A stretch of DNA of 64,000 bases. Origin: Nectonema munidae. Taxonomy: Eukaryota > Nematomorpha > Nectonematoida > Nectonematidae. Shown in pieces: positions 33,732 to 45,100 of the stretch. Where the stretch lies: NCBI GenBank assembly GCA_030549495.1, contig JAUIRK010000761.1:1-64000 (forward strand), given 5' to 3'. The position numbers and the translations under genes were made by a program. Below the pieces are notes generated by a model. It ran no database searches, was not told where the DNA came from, and worked only from the letters and a program-made list of their open reading frames with translations. Position 1 is the first letter of the stretch. The number at the start of each line of letters is the position of its first letter.

Positions 33732-34096
33732 TAAGCTAGCGTCTGTCTGTCGCTGGAAGCATTCTGATTGGTTGAAATTATTTATATATATGTTTTATGT
33801 GTGTTTTTATATGGTGCGATGAGTTTCTATGTGTGTTTGTCGCTTGAAGCATTCTGATTTGTTGAAATTATTATATGTTTTGTGTGTATTTTTATATGTG
33901 TGATGATTTCATATAACTGTAGTGTGAGTTATGTATGAAATTATTTATATGTATTTTTATATGGTGTAATAGAAAAATACACAGAAAAGATACAAATATT
34001 CTAAAAACTGACCCCCATACCATATAACACTATTAGCAACTCAAAATACACATTACCAAGAATCCTATGTTTCGACCGTAGCCCAGACAAAAAAAA

Positions 34097-34215
34097 CTAG
34101 CCGGTGTCGTGGTCGTTACTAGCGAACCGAATTTAAATTAGCAACTCAATATACACACTACCAAGAATCCTATGTTTCGAGCGCAGCGAGAAACACTGTT
34201 TCGAGCGAAGCGAGA
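34097..34215 (+). repeat. Decayed internal copy of the Helitron terminal module
   Basis: CTAGCCGGTGTCGTGGTCGT at its left, GAGCGAAGCGAGAAA at its right, and no final CCGGCTAG. It lies in the leader of Helitron C, so C may be a join between a short copy and an autonomous copy. Confidence 0.55.
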
Positions 34216-34319
34216 AAATGTTTTATGTGTATTTATATAGTGTGATTATGACTCACCACTAACCATATATCACCATTAGCTACTCATCAGACCATATAAA
34301 AAATACACACATAAAGTAT

Positions 34320-34525
34320 AAAAATTTCAACCGATAAGAATTCTTCAAACAAATACACACATAACATTAAAAATTTCAACCAATCAGAATGCTTCAAACA
34401 AATACATACAAAACATATATAAATAATTTCAACCAATCATAATGCTTCAATTTTTTTTTATATTGATACCACAAACAATTTTTTCTATTCATTATTACAA
34501 TTTTCTAATAACATATCGCCCCACA
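34320..34525 (+). promoter_or_regulatory. CCAAT-box repeats upstream of the Rep-helicase start
   Basis: Three spaced copies of TTTCAACCAATCAGAATGCT (CCAAT at about 34380 and 34433; a decayed one near 34329). They lie 90-200 bp upstream of the probable start codon. AACCAATCAGA fits the NF-Y consensus. Confidence 0.45.
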
Positions 34526-37500
34526 ATGGATTTTAATACAACCAAAAAAAAATTGAATAAAGCTCATGCTAATTCCAAACCTACCAACAACATTTCTCGG
34601 GATATCAACTATATAAATCATCTAACCCAAACCATAAATGTTTTTACCAATGATAGTAATGTAACACCCCATGATCTTTATGACTACAATAAGCAAGGCT
34701 CTTCTAAAAATTTTTATACAAATCACCTCTATAACAACAATGACCAAGGGTCTTCAAAAAAATTTTTTACAACTGATGATGCTAACCTTAAAAATCATAA
34801 TATTAATAACCAGAAAAAAAGAAAAAGAGATAGCGAAACTATAACAAATATATTTTCCATAACTAATACCGATCAAAATTTTGGAAGCAACAAAAAAATT
34901 CATAAACAAGAAGATGTTATGCGTAAAAAAGTAAAGCGTGCAAATGAGACTCTACAAGAAAGCGAAGAACGTAGGTACAAGGATACTTTAGGTCAACAGC
35001 GAAAGCGTGCAAATGAAACTGTAGAACAAACCGAAGAACGTAGGCACAATAATTCTTTACGTGAAGAACGATGGCGTGCAAATGAGACTTCACAACAAAC
35101 TGAAGAACGTAGATATTGCGATGCACTACGCCAAAGAATTAACAGATTTAATAATACAAATAATCCAAGTTCCCTTAATTCCGCAAGAATAAACAATCAA
35201 AATATTTTACCTGATTTGCATTATTTAGGTCAGTTTAACATTCTTTGTCCACATTGTCGTGCAATCAAATTTCCAACAGAATCATTCAAGTGTTGTGTTA
35301 ACGGAAAAGTAACACTACCAAATCTTGAAGATTTTTCACAAGAACTAAAAGACTTATATTTAAGTGATTCTCCTAGAGCAAGACATTTCCGTAAAAACAT
35401 AAGAATCTATAATAATGCTTTTTGTTTTGCAAGTTTACAAGCAAATATACGTACACCACCTGGAAGTGGTACTCCATGTTTCAGGATTTCTGGACAAATG
35501 TATCATAGGTATGGTTCCCTGCATCCTGTTGAAAATCAAACACCCAATTTCAGTCAATTATATATTATTGAGCCAGCAACTGCATTGAATATGAGAATGG
35601 CTAATCCATCGAATTTTACATGTAAAAGAGATGTTATCGAAATAATTCAGAATGTATTAAACAGAGTTTCGCCATATGCTGCCGCATATAGGCATATGGC
35701 CGATGTTGAAAAAGAACAAGAAGAAATTGCAAAGCAAGAGAACCGTTTACCATCAATAATAACAATGGTAATGCGTGAAGGTAATGACAGAAGAAGATAT
35801 AATGCTCCTCTACACGAAGAAGTTGCCGCAATTTTCACCAGTAATGATGGTGCTCCTCCACTTAATAACCAAATTGTTGTATATCCCCATAATCAACCGC
35901 TTAGACACATTCCATACATTTCTACAAACATTGATTCAATGATTTACCCACTAATTTTTCCTAGAGGCGAAGCTGGATGGGACCCAAATCTTAATCATTT
36001 TCCACAACATTCAACTCCGGTGCGCAATAGACTGACACAATTAGAATATTATGTTTATAGACTTGCTTTTAGAAATGATTTTTCTGCTTTGCATTTAGCA
36101 GGTAAATTATTTCAACAATTTTTGGTTGATGCCTATGTCAAAGTTGAAGGTCAACGCCTTTCTTTTATTCGAAATAATCAAAGGCAACTTAGAGCAGAAA
36201 CATATCAAGGTTTGGTCGACCATCTTCAAAGTACTGCTGATGATCGTAATTTACGCGCCGGTAATATTGTAATTCTTCCATCCACTTTTCAGGGGTCTTC
36301 ACGTCAAATGCATCAATTATATCTTGATGCAATGGCTCTTGTAGCTAAAAATGGAAAACCAGATCTTTTTTTAACATTTACATGCAATCCAAAATGGCCA
36401 GAAATTGTTGAAAATTTATTGCCAGATCAAACACCTTCAGATAGACCCGACTTGGTTTCACGCGTTTTCAAATTAAAAGTTGAAGCATTAAAGAATGACT
36501 TAAAGAATGGTGTTCTTGGTGTTATTTGTGGCCACGTGGATGTTATTGAGTTCCAAAAAAGAGGACTTCCTCATGTTCACATGCTCTTACATCTAAGTAA
36601 TGATTCTAAATTGTATAATGCAGACGACATTGACACCCTCATTTCTGCACAAATTCCTGATCCTGAAGAAAACCCAGAACTATATGAAATAATTAAATCT
36701 TGCATGATCCATGGTCCATGTGGACATTTGAACAATTCATCACAATGTATGCAAGATGGAACTTGCATTAAAGACTATCCTAAACAATTTAATCAGCGCA
36801 CTATCCTTAATAATAATGGCTATCCTTTATATTTTAGACCTGACAACGGCCGCACAGTCACTATCAGAAATGTTGAATTAGATAACAGATGGGTTGTCCC
36901 TTATAACCCTTTTCTATGTAAAAAATACAGCGCGCATATAAATTTAGAGGCCTGCGTTAGTATCAAAAGTGTTAAATATCTTTACAAATATGTCTACAAA
37001 GGCCATGACACAGCTCATGTTGAAATTAATGAACGCATTGATCATGATGAAATTAAAACATATTTAGATGCCAGATATGTTTCTCCTCCTGAAGCATCCT
37101 GGCGCTTATTTACATTCCCCATGCATACACAAAGCCATAATATTATTAGACTTCCATTACATCTTCCTAATCAGCAAACAATTTATTTTAGAGAAGGCGA
37201 AGAAAATCCCGCCCTTTCTAGGGCCCATCATACAATGTTAATTGCTTGGTTCTACCTAAATCAAAATGATGAAAACGCCAGGCAGTACTTATACACCGAT
37301 ATTCCTTATCATTATGTCTTCAAAAGTTCGGAAAAAAATGGGTAATTAGACAGAGGGGGGCTGAGAAAGTAGTAAGTAGGATGTATAACGCCAGTATTAG
37401 AGAGGGTGAGCGATACTTTCTACGCATTCTTCTTTTGCACGTACCTGGTGCCACATCTTATGAGTATTTAAAAACATATAATGGAACTTTATATTCAACT

Positions 37501-39261
37501 TTTAGGGAAGCATGTATTGCACGTAATTTATTAGTAGATGACAGTTTATGGGTTCGCACAATCACAGAATTAGTTGAAACGGCATCTCCTTCACAAATAA
37601 GAACTTCATTTTTTTTTATTTTAATTCATGGTGAGCCAAGTAATCCTTCTCATTTGTGGCAAACCTTTCGTTACGATATGATAGAGGATTATCTCCAGTA
37701 TGAGTCGGATTTTAAAGCTGAACAATCTGCACTTGCAGAAATTCAAAGTATTCTCGAACAATTTGGTAAGACACTTATTGATTTTGGACTTCCAGAATTG
37801 AAAGAAACATTAATTGAAGATCCACCCAATATCCAACAAGCTAGACAAGAAGCTTCTAATTTAAGAAATATGCTTAACCCAGAACAGATTTCGGTTGCCG
37901 ATTCAGTAATTGGTTCATTAGAAAAAAATGACAAATCTTCAGCTAAAGTTTTCTTTATTGATGGTCCAGGTGGTACCGGTAAGACTTTCACATATAACTA
38001 CATTATTAAAGAAATAATTGGTCGTAATTTGAATGTTCTTACTTGTGCTTGGACAGGAATTGCTGCCACTTTATTGGAAAAAGGGAGAACTGTTCATTCC
38101 GTTTTTAAGTTACCTGTTCCTGTTTTAGATAATTCAACATGTAATATTAAACCAAACAGTAAACATGCAGAATTTATCCGTAAACAAGATATTATAATTT
38201 TTGACGAAGCAAGCATCATTCCTAAATACGCCCTTGAAGCCATTGATAAAATGCTTAGAGATATCTGCAACACAAGTATACCATTTGCTGGAAAAATTAT
38301 TCTTCTTGGCGGAGACTTCCGTCAAACATTACCAGTTGTAAAAAGAGGAAACCCCGCTCAAATCATTGAAACATGCTTGAAAAGTTCATATATATGGCCA
38401 TTAGTTAAAGTTTTTCATCTTCACACCAACATGAGGGCAGCTCAACAAGACCACCTCTTTTCAGAATTTCTTCTTTCTCTGGGAAATGGACAATTGCCTG
38501 TTAACTATAACGATCCTTTCAAAGATTGTATTGAGATACCAAATCAATGTGTATTAACTAAAAGTGATAACATCATTGCTTCTGTTTTTAATGATGATGG
38601 TATTAACGTTGCAGACAAAGTCATTTTAACTCCTACCAATGAAGACTCTTTAGAAATTAACAACCAAGTACTACATCAACTTTCGGGGGAATCTAAAACA
38701 TATTACAGTACTGACTCTGTTGTTACAGATAATCAAGAAGAAATTGATCTTTATCCAATGGAATTTCTCAATTCCTTAACACCATCTGGTATGCCACAAC
38801 ATAAACTCATTTTAAAAGTAGGATGTATCGTAATGCTTCTTCGAAATCTTAGTCTTAAGGATGGTCTCTGTAATGGAACACGTCTTAGAATAACTAAATT
38901 ATTGGATAATACAATTGAATGTCAAATTCTTACTGGTGTTAACTGTGGAAAGAATGTTCTCATTACTAGAATTTCACTGTCTCCTAACGATACAAATCTA
39001 CCCTTTCAAATTAAGCGTATTCAGTTTCCTCTCAGATTGTCGTATGCACTCACTATCAATAAAAGTCAGGGACAAACTTTTGAAAAAGTTGGTATTTTTT
39101 TAAGAAAACCATGTTTCAGTCATGGACAACTTTATGTTGCCCTTTCAAGAGCAAGATCTTTTCAGGCCATTAAATTTCAGGTCTATCAAACACATCAACA
39201 AGGATATCACAACAATAATTTATATACAAAAAATATAGTTTACCCACAAATTTTTCATTGA
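34526..39261 (+). pseudogene. Helitron Rep-helicase (copy C), one 1-bp frameshift
   Basis: This protein (about 1578 codons) nicks and unwinds DNA for rolling-circle transposition. The start at 34526 (ACAATGG context, MDFNTTKK) agrees with copy B; the open frame extends 28 codons further up. Parts in order: Asn-rich leader, three 23-residue RANET repeats (about residues 130-210), the Cys motif CPHCRAIKF...CC, the Helitron-like N domain, FLTFTCNPKWPEI, RGLPHVHMLLHL (HVH at residues 683-685), the Tyr cluster YLYKYVYKG (818-826), a linker, and a Pif1-type helicase with GPGGTGKT (about 37963), IIFDEASI, LLGGDFRQTLP, NMRA, LTINKSQGQT and LYVALSRARS. The only break seen is near 37316, where one T present in B is absent. 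It then reopens at about 37350 and reads to the stop. Confidence 0.9.
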
Positions 39262-39981
39262 AATGAGAAAAAAACTAAAAAAATCAATACTACACAAATA
39301 TTTTTAACAAAACTAAAAATACTAAAAAAATGAATTCTAATAAATATATCATAGGTGGATGGGGCAATACAAAATAGAACCTTAAAGTTGTAGGTAAAAA
39401 TACGTGAAAATACACATAATACAAAATCGCTGTTAAAAATCAGCCCAATAGACAATTAGAAAAATCTTTAAAAAGAGTAGAAAACAGTCAAAAACATATG
39501 TAAGAATCGGAAAACACAGTAATTAGATAACTAATTAGTAGTCGTAGCCAAACAGGCAACAAAGAGTGTGAGATTTCTGGCTCACATGATACCCCCGCCT
39601 TTGAGCGGTTAATACCTTTATGGGGGGACCTGTATTCCAGATAAACTAATTTAAAATTCATTTATACATACATATACATATAGGTAAGCTCAGAATAATA
39701 AACAAAAAAATCACATTTTCAGAAATACACATGTAAAATGCAGGAATAAAAACCGCCATGTTTAGTGTATGCAGTTCACCGCAGCTTCGTGGCTTATTTT
39801 AATTGATTTTCAAATTAAATAACTATATCCTTTTTATCGTGTTGATTTCGTTTGAAAATCAATCAAAATCTGTCAAAAATAAGAATCGTTAATTCAATAG
39901 TACTGATATTTTTTGATTAAAATCAATCAAATTACAACTACCAAGAATCCTATTTTTCAAGCGTAGCCTAAACAAAAAAAA
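39262..39981 (+). other. Helitron C 3' untranslated region
   Basis: No gene; matches the regions 10468-11187 and 26735-27451 in reverse orientation. Includes GGGGGGACCTGTATTCCAGA and CCCCCGCCTTTGAGCGGTTA, which are GC-rich islands conserved in all three copies. Confidence 0.7.
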
Positions 39982-40085
39982 CTAGCCGGTCCCGTGGTCG
40001 TTTCGAGCGAAGCGAATTTAAATTAGCAACTCAAAATACACATTACCCAGAATCCTATGTTTCGAGCGTAGCCTAAACAAAAAAA

Positions 40086-40200
40086 CTAGCCGGTCCCGTG
40101 GTCATTTCGAGCGAAGCGATTTGAATTAGCAACTCAATATACACACTACCAAGAATCCTATGTTTCGAGCGCAGCGAGAAACGACCACGGGACCGGCTAG
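40086..40200 (+). repeat. Helitron 3' module: ~116-bp inverted repeat bounded by CTAG
   Basis: CTAGCCGGTCCCGTGGTC at the left is the complement of GACCACGGGACCGGCTAG at the right. The middle holds TTAGCAACTCAATATACACA and AGAATCCTATGTTTCGAGCG. The same module, 106-136 bp and usually 116, closes nearly every Helitron copy here: 10352-10467, 13423-13538, 14939-15054, 26625-26734, 32030-32145, 32933-33068, 33147-33252, 57381-57496 and 58373-58488. The classic short hairpin before CTRR is formed by GAGCGAAGCGAG-type sequence. Confidence 0.8.
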
Positions 40201-41494
40201 TAAGTATATATTTATATAAGAGAAATAGTTACAAGCTAAAAAAAAAGGCTATGTTTTTAAATGACATAAAAGATAAATATAGATATTATTGAAATAAAGT
40301 ATATATGGAAAATTATAAATACATATACATTTGCAATTATTCGAACATGATTAACAGAAGAAATGGAACTTTGTTATAATTAACAATTATACTGTGCAAT
40401 GAAAAAATCACAAAGTGTGATCTTGAGCTGATGTGTTGACTGAAACTTTTCAACAAATGTTGTGCATAGAAAATCATTCCATATTTTGCAAGATCTGTAT
40501 TTAAAGGATTTTTTTGATGTGGAGAGCCTATATCTTGGAATAATGAAATGATTGGAGTTGCGTAGTGCAGCATCTTTTTTGAATGAATTCAGTTCAAGCC
40601 AGTCAGAAAAAGAAGAGGGAAGGGCGTCAATTGAATATTTAAAAATAAAAATGGATAGAAATAACTTGTACAAATCATAAAATTTCAAAATATTACTATT
40701 ATAGAATAAACTAGTGGTGTGATATGTAAAATGCTTGTTATAAATTAATCGTATTACTTTCTTTTGGGCAACAAATATCTCATTAGAAGATGCATGACCC
40801 CAATTAATTATGTTATAATTTAAATGTGGTACAAACAAAGTTTTGTATAGCAAAAGTTTAATGTTGGTTGGCAATAAGCTTCTTAGCTGTTTTATCTTAC
40901 CAATAACTCTGTCCTTGGGGAATTCCACATTTTATGTGTTGAAATGTAGAATAGATACCATCAAGAAAAACTGTTTGTTTTCTAAGTGATAAGTAAGAGA
41001 ATAAGAGTATACGAGAATTATAGGAAATACCATATAAATATAATTTTTCCAAAAGAATTGTATGAGAAATCATATCAAAGGCCTTGGTCAAATCTATGAA
41101 AAGAGCTAAAGATGGTATGTTTTGATCTAAATAGTTGGTAAAACAGTTAAGGAATAAAGAGTGAAGTAACTGTGTAGAATGCTTAGATCTGAAACCAAAC
41201 TGATGTTTGTAAAATAGATTTTTATCAAGAAAGTATTTGTAAAGTTGATTGTACAGCATTTTTTCCAATATTTTTGAAAATGAAGATATTAGAGAAATTG
41301 GTCTATAATATTTGGCATTTGATCTATTCCATTCTTGAATATTGGAATCACTTTGGTTATTTTGAAAATTTCAGGGTAAGTCAAGTATTCTACACATGAA
41401 TTAAAGCCTAATAATAATATGTGTGCAATGTATGGCAAAATTAACTCGATAATTTGATGTGAGAACCCAAAAAAAATCTTTAGAAGTACTGCTA
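40201..41494 (-). pseudogene. CR1/Jockey-like LINE ORF2, RT half (right of the piggyBac insertion)
   Basis: On the minus strand: FGFSHQIIELILPYIAHI and FKITKVIPIFKNG (41289-41494), MLYNQLYKYFLDKNLFYKHQ, FGFRSKHSTQLLHSLF, LALFIDLTKAFDMISH (RT motif A Asp) and KCGIPQGQ (motif B) at 40897-41268, then directly the post-RT part RVIGKIKQLRSLLP, FVPHLNYNIINWGHAS, QKKVIRLIYN and KSFKYRSCKIWNDF to the stop at 40380. The YADD segment between motif B and the thumb is deleted, and there are two frame changes. The 3' untranslated part runs to the Helitron joint at 40200. Confidence 0.85.
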
Positions 41495-44400
41495 ACCTTC
41501 GGACTACGGACATATGGCATTTTACTTCACGGCTATAGTTTGTAAGATATAACAAAAAACTTTCCCATTATGCAAAAATTTTAACCAATATGTAAAAAAA
41601 TTATAAAATTATGTCAATGTAAAGATTTCATTATTTAATTTAAAGGCCCTACAGTTTTTGAATGAAAGCATAAAAGGCCAAAAATTGTAAAAATTTTAAA
41701 AAGAAATTTTGAGATGGCGTTAAAAATTAAAATTATTTTTTCCTAAAATATATTTTTTAATTTTGATTTATAACAAAAAAAGAGTATAAAAAGTGCAATA
41801 AATTTAGTAAATTAAAAAAATTTCCCATTTTAAGGTTTTAAGAATAAATAGTGGAGAAAATGCAATTTTATTGAAGCAGAAAAAAATTTAAGCTAAGCAT
41901 TGAGAGCAGGAAAGTTTTGAATGTGTTTTGCAAATAAAAAAAGAACATCCTTCACACTTCCGCGTTGTTCTAGTTTTCTTAGGTAGACAAAAATAACAAA
42001 ATCCTCTGAGAGAGCTTGAAGGTTGATGCTCTTTTTCAGGCGAAAAACCGTAAAAATTCAAAAGGGATTTTACTTTTGAGTTGATCTGGGGAGTTGAAGC
42101 TCTTATTTTCATTGAATCACTAGCCAAATAAAATGCAAGCTTTTTTAAAAATGTTTTTCTACCATGATTAACATTGGAAGAATGACTTTCAGGGGAGTTA
42201 AATCGAGTGATAATATATGTATTTAAGCAGGAAATATCAAGGTAGTTAGAAAATACAGCAACTGTCCACCTTCTACATGGCTTATATGTACGGAACTGTC
42301 TGACCATTCAATTCGCAACATCTACACCACTCTTATTTTTATTATATTCCAACAATGGCGCCGGTTTACGATAAATACTAGAAATTTCAACCCTTTTTCT
42401 GTGTTGTGAGGAAAACACATATACAACTTTGAAGTTTTTTTGCGCATGCTTTCGAGGAATGTAAGCAGAAAGTGAGGCTTCTTTACAATAAATAATTCTT
42501 GATTCACATTCCTGAAGTTTTAGACTCTTTAGGTAATTAGGTTTTAAAATGTTAGGAATAAACTTCCTTGCTGCCATGGCTGTTCCACAAACAGTATATT
42601 TTCTTTCGAGGGCCCATTTAACTATATTATATGATGTAAAAAACCTATCACAAAAAATTCCAGATCCTTGAGGAAGATTACAAGCAGTAATTAACCTTTT
42701 CATGATACAAAATGATGAAAAGTGTTCTTTGTCAGGAAGCCCTGAAACATACAACTCAGTCTTTAGGTAATAAAAGTTCCTAGAGTCATTAAGATGATAG
42801 AACTTGAATGCATAATGACCTGGCTTTTTTGGATCGTAGATCTTGATATTGGATCGTCCTCTAAAGCTTACCAACTGCTCGTCAATGGTAACGTTTGCAT
42901 CAGGAGTCCAAAATTGAGAAAATATATTATAAAAGTGAGTATGAATATATCGGATGGCTGAAATTTTGTCATTGGGATCTCTAAGCCTCTTGTCGTCAAA
43001 ACAAAGAAAAACGCTTATCAATGTAAACATATCCCTTCCGAGAGATGCTTTTAAAAAAGGAACTCCATAATTGTCATTAAACAGGTCACTTACTTTTATC
43101 CTTTGATTGTTTTGGCCCAAATAAATCAGACAAGAAAAATAGGTTAGTATATGGTGAACCTCAAAACATTCATAGCAATATTTTAGATAAGCATACTTTG
43201 GTCTCTCTTTTCTATAAAGCAAAAGAAATCAAAGATAAAATACTACTTTACGACATTGTTTATTGTGTGTGTGTGTGCTTACTTTAAAAAAAATTGATTT
43301 AAAAAATACTCATTTACTTTTTTAGAAAATGACCTAGATTATTACTAATCACTAAATTTGATTATTTATCTATATTTATTTTAATTATGATATACTTTTC
43401 TTTATATAAATCATTATATTTCTGTTTTTTTGTAGTGTCTACACACGATAGCAATATATATATATATATATATTTATGAAATATATTTAATTAAATTATC
43501 TATTCCGAAATTAAAAAATATTCTTTGCCACTTTCCGTTGTAAACGTTGTTTTCTTTATATTTTTCACATTCTATTCAAATAAAGGTTTTTTGCTCATTT
43601 TACTAACCAAGCCATATATACTCCCTCTTGCTTTTCTATACGGAAGCCTATTTTATGACTAAACATAAAGCATAAAGTTCATTTGCTTTTAATTTTTGAA
43701 ATCTTTATCTAAATAAAAGTCTTAAGATAAGGTAACCGCTTTTCATCGGCATCTGAAGAAGGGGACCTAGGCCTAACTCAATTTCCCTTTTTCCTCTATG
43801 AAAACTTTTCAAAATATTTTAACAAATTTTCATTGTTTTTTTGATATTTGAAAGTATTTAATACAATATCAATAAATATCTTCATTTTGATAAATGACCT
43901 AATAATTATATTTTGAACTGAAATAGAAATTTCAAAAGAATTTTTACCCCCATCTATTGATTTTAGATCACCACTGCCGCTTTTAACTTAAGAATTTTTT
44001 TACCCTAAAGCTAAAATTACTGTTAGCTGATTTAAAAATAATATCTTAAAAACAACATAAGGATAACAGCTAGCTTTTTGATATGAAGTTAAATATCAAA
44101 AAATGGAAACTTACTCGTAATTTAAGCGCATCTTTAGCTTTGTCATATTAAAAATGTAAAAAATAATTTCTTGAGTAAAAAAAAAGTTAAAAACTTTCAT
44201 CAAGTCAGTTTCACCTACGGCTTGACCTTTTGGTCCAGGAGGCAAAGATGCTACATCTCGAATATTTTCCGAACATGATCTTCCTCTTGATTCTATGAAT
44301 GGTTCCCAATATAATCGACTCTATCGGAAGAAATCAAATTTTCATCAATTTCTTCATCAGAGTGCGAATAACTACTACAAGAAAAGCTTACAGAAAAAGA

Positions 44401-45100
44401 TTCTTCAGAGTCTTCAAAAAATGTTGATGTGCTATGATCTGAACTCATTGGAAATGAACGAAGAAAATGAAAGCAAATGAATATTGAAATTTATATATTC
44501 GTGAAATGAATCGATAAACAACATAAGCGTGCCACATCTATCAACCTTCAAGGTCACAAACACTATATACTGCGTACATCTAATATTTTTATAAGAGGTT
44601 TGAAATATGCGTATGCAATACATATTATGATATATATTGCCAATTCAGAGAAAAAACAACCAATTACAATAACATTTTCAATAAATGGAAAGTTCAAAAA
44701 CGTTCCGAAATTTTTTATTGCTTTAGCTAATTTCTAAAACGTTCCCAAATTTTTATTGTATCAGCACAAATATAACAGCGCGATATAATGATAATCCTCA
44801 CTGGTTTTATGTTGTAACCATTTTTTAGTGTATTTTGTCATTTTTCACTGTCATGCCCACATATGTGCCAATCCTCATTTGATATCATTTTATAAAATTA
44901 TCTTAAGGCAATATGTGCACTAAAAAAAACAAAATATAATATTCAATATATTTTTTACAGCTCTAAAATGCCCTAAGAATTTAAGTTTTTGTATTAGAGG
45001 GATATTCTAAGGTAATTTACTTCGTATTCATACCTGGAGTAAAATGCCATATGTCCGTAAAAATGTCCCTAAAATTCAGAAACCTGAATTTTCACGCTAT
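41495..45100 (-). mobile_element. piggyBac element inserted in a LINE
   Basis: A perfect 22-bp inverted repeat (core ACGGACATATGGCATTTTAC) lies at 41505-41526 and, complementary, 45038-45059, about 3.56 kb apart, enclosing a piggyBac transposase. LINE coding sequence stops just outside both ends and continues from one side to the other, so this is an insertion. A clean TTAA duplication is not visible (outward, the left flank reads GTCCGAAGG-TTAG). Near the right end a palindrome, AAAATTCAG-AAA-CCTGAATTTT-like, lies at about 45073-45096. The exact outer ends are uncertain by about 15-40 bp. Confidence 0.75.
41888..44448 (-). pseudogene. piggyBac transposase with one intron, two breaks
   Basis: Exon 1 (44448-44115) starts MSSDHSTSTFFEDSEESF, acidic as in piggyBac N-termini. 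After a one-base frame change it continues DVASLPPGPKGQAVGETDLM to RLNYE. A GTAAGT donor at 44114 and a TTTATAG acceptor at 43212 define a 903-bp intron whose removal keeps the frame (GA plus A makes Glu). Exon 2 (43211-41888) has KASLGRDMFTLISVFLCFDD, NVTIDEQLVSFRGR (first Asp), SGIFCDRFFTSYNI (second Asp) and NKSGVDVAN (third Asp). A stop falls right after VDVAN (42308). It then continues as MVRQFRTYKPCRRWTVAVFS and ends with a Cys-rich finger (CYFC...CEGC...CKTH...CSQC). Two breaks suggest a fairly recent death. Splicing is inferred from sequence only. Confidence 0.85.

Larger units (their letters stand above)
33732..40200 (+). mobile_element. Helitron copy C, nearly complete autonomous element
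   Basis: It ends GACCACGGGACCGGCTAG (CTAG 40197-40200) followed by T. The 5' end lacks the first dozen bases: TAAGCTAGCGTCTGTCTG directly follows N5. The leader (33732-34525) has GATTGG/CCAAT repeats and an embedded, decayed 3'-module (34097-34215). The Rep-helicase gene fills 34526-39261, and a 700-bp untranslated region and a doubled 3' module (39982-40085 and 40086-40200) complete it. It lies in or next to the 3' untranslated part of the LINE on the minus strand. It is the best preserved copy in the window. Confidence 0.85.

Noticed and set aside
31813-33822. Open frames with repeated His/Thr-rich or Cys/Phe-rich sequence in 31.8-33.8 kb and 57.5-57.8 kb
   Set aside because: They are translations of the CCAAT-type subterminal repeats of short Helitrons, not genes.
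31800-34440. CRISPR-like array
   Set aside because: The regularly spaced repeats are diverged, in both orientations, belong to Helitron termini and occur in an animal genome without any cas gene.
37743-37991. Opposite-strand open frames across the Helitron genes (37743-37991, 34917-35196, 35634-35838, 36577-36768, 54671-54862, 56346-56624)
   Set aside because: They are mirror frames of conserved Helitron coding sequence and recur wherever that sequence is present.
40897-41268. Host telomerase or group II-type reverse transcriptase
   Set aside because: The motif order and post-RT region are those of a CR1/Jockey-like LINE, in fragments.
44295-44480. Plus-strand 61-codon frame at 44.3-44.5 kb
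   Set aside because: The opposite strand there is exon 1 of the piggyBac transposase (acidic N-terminus), which explains the open frame.
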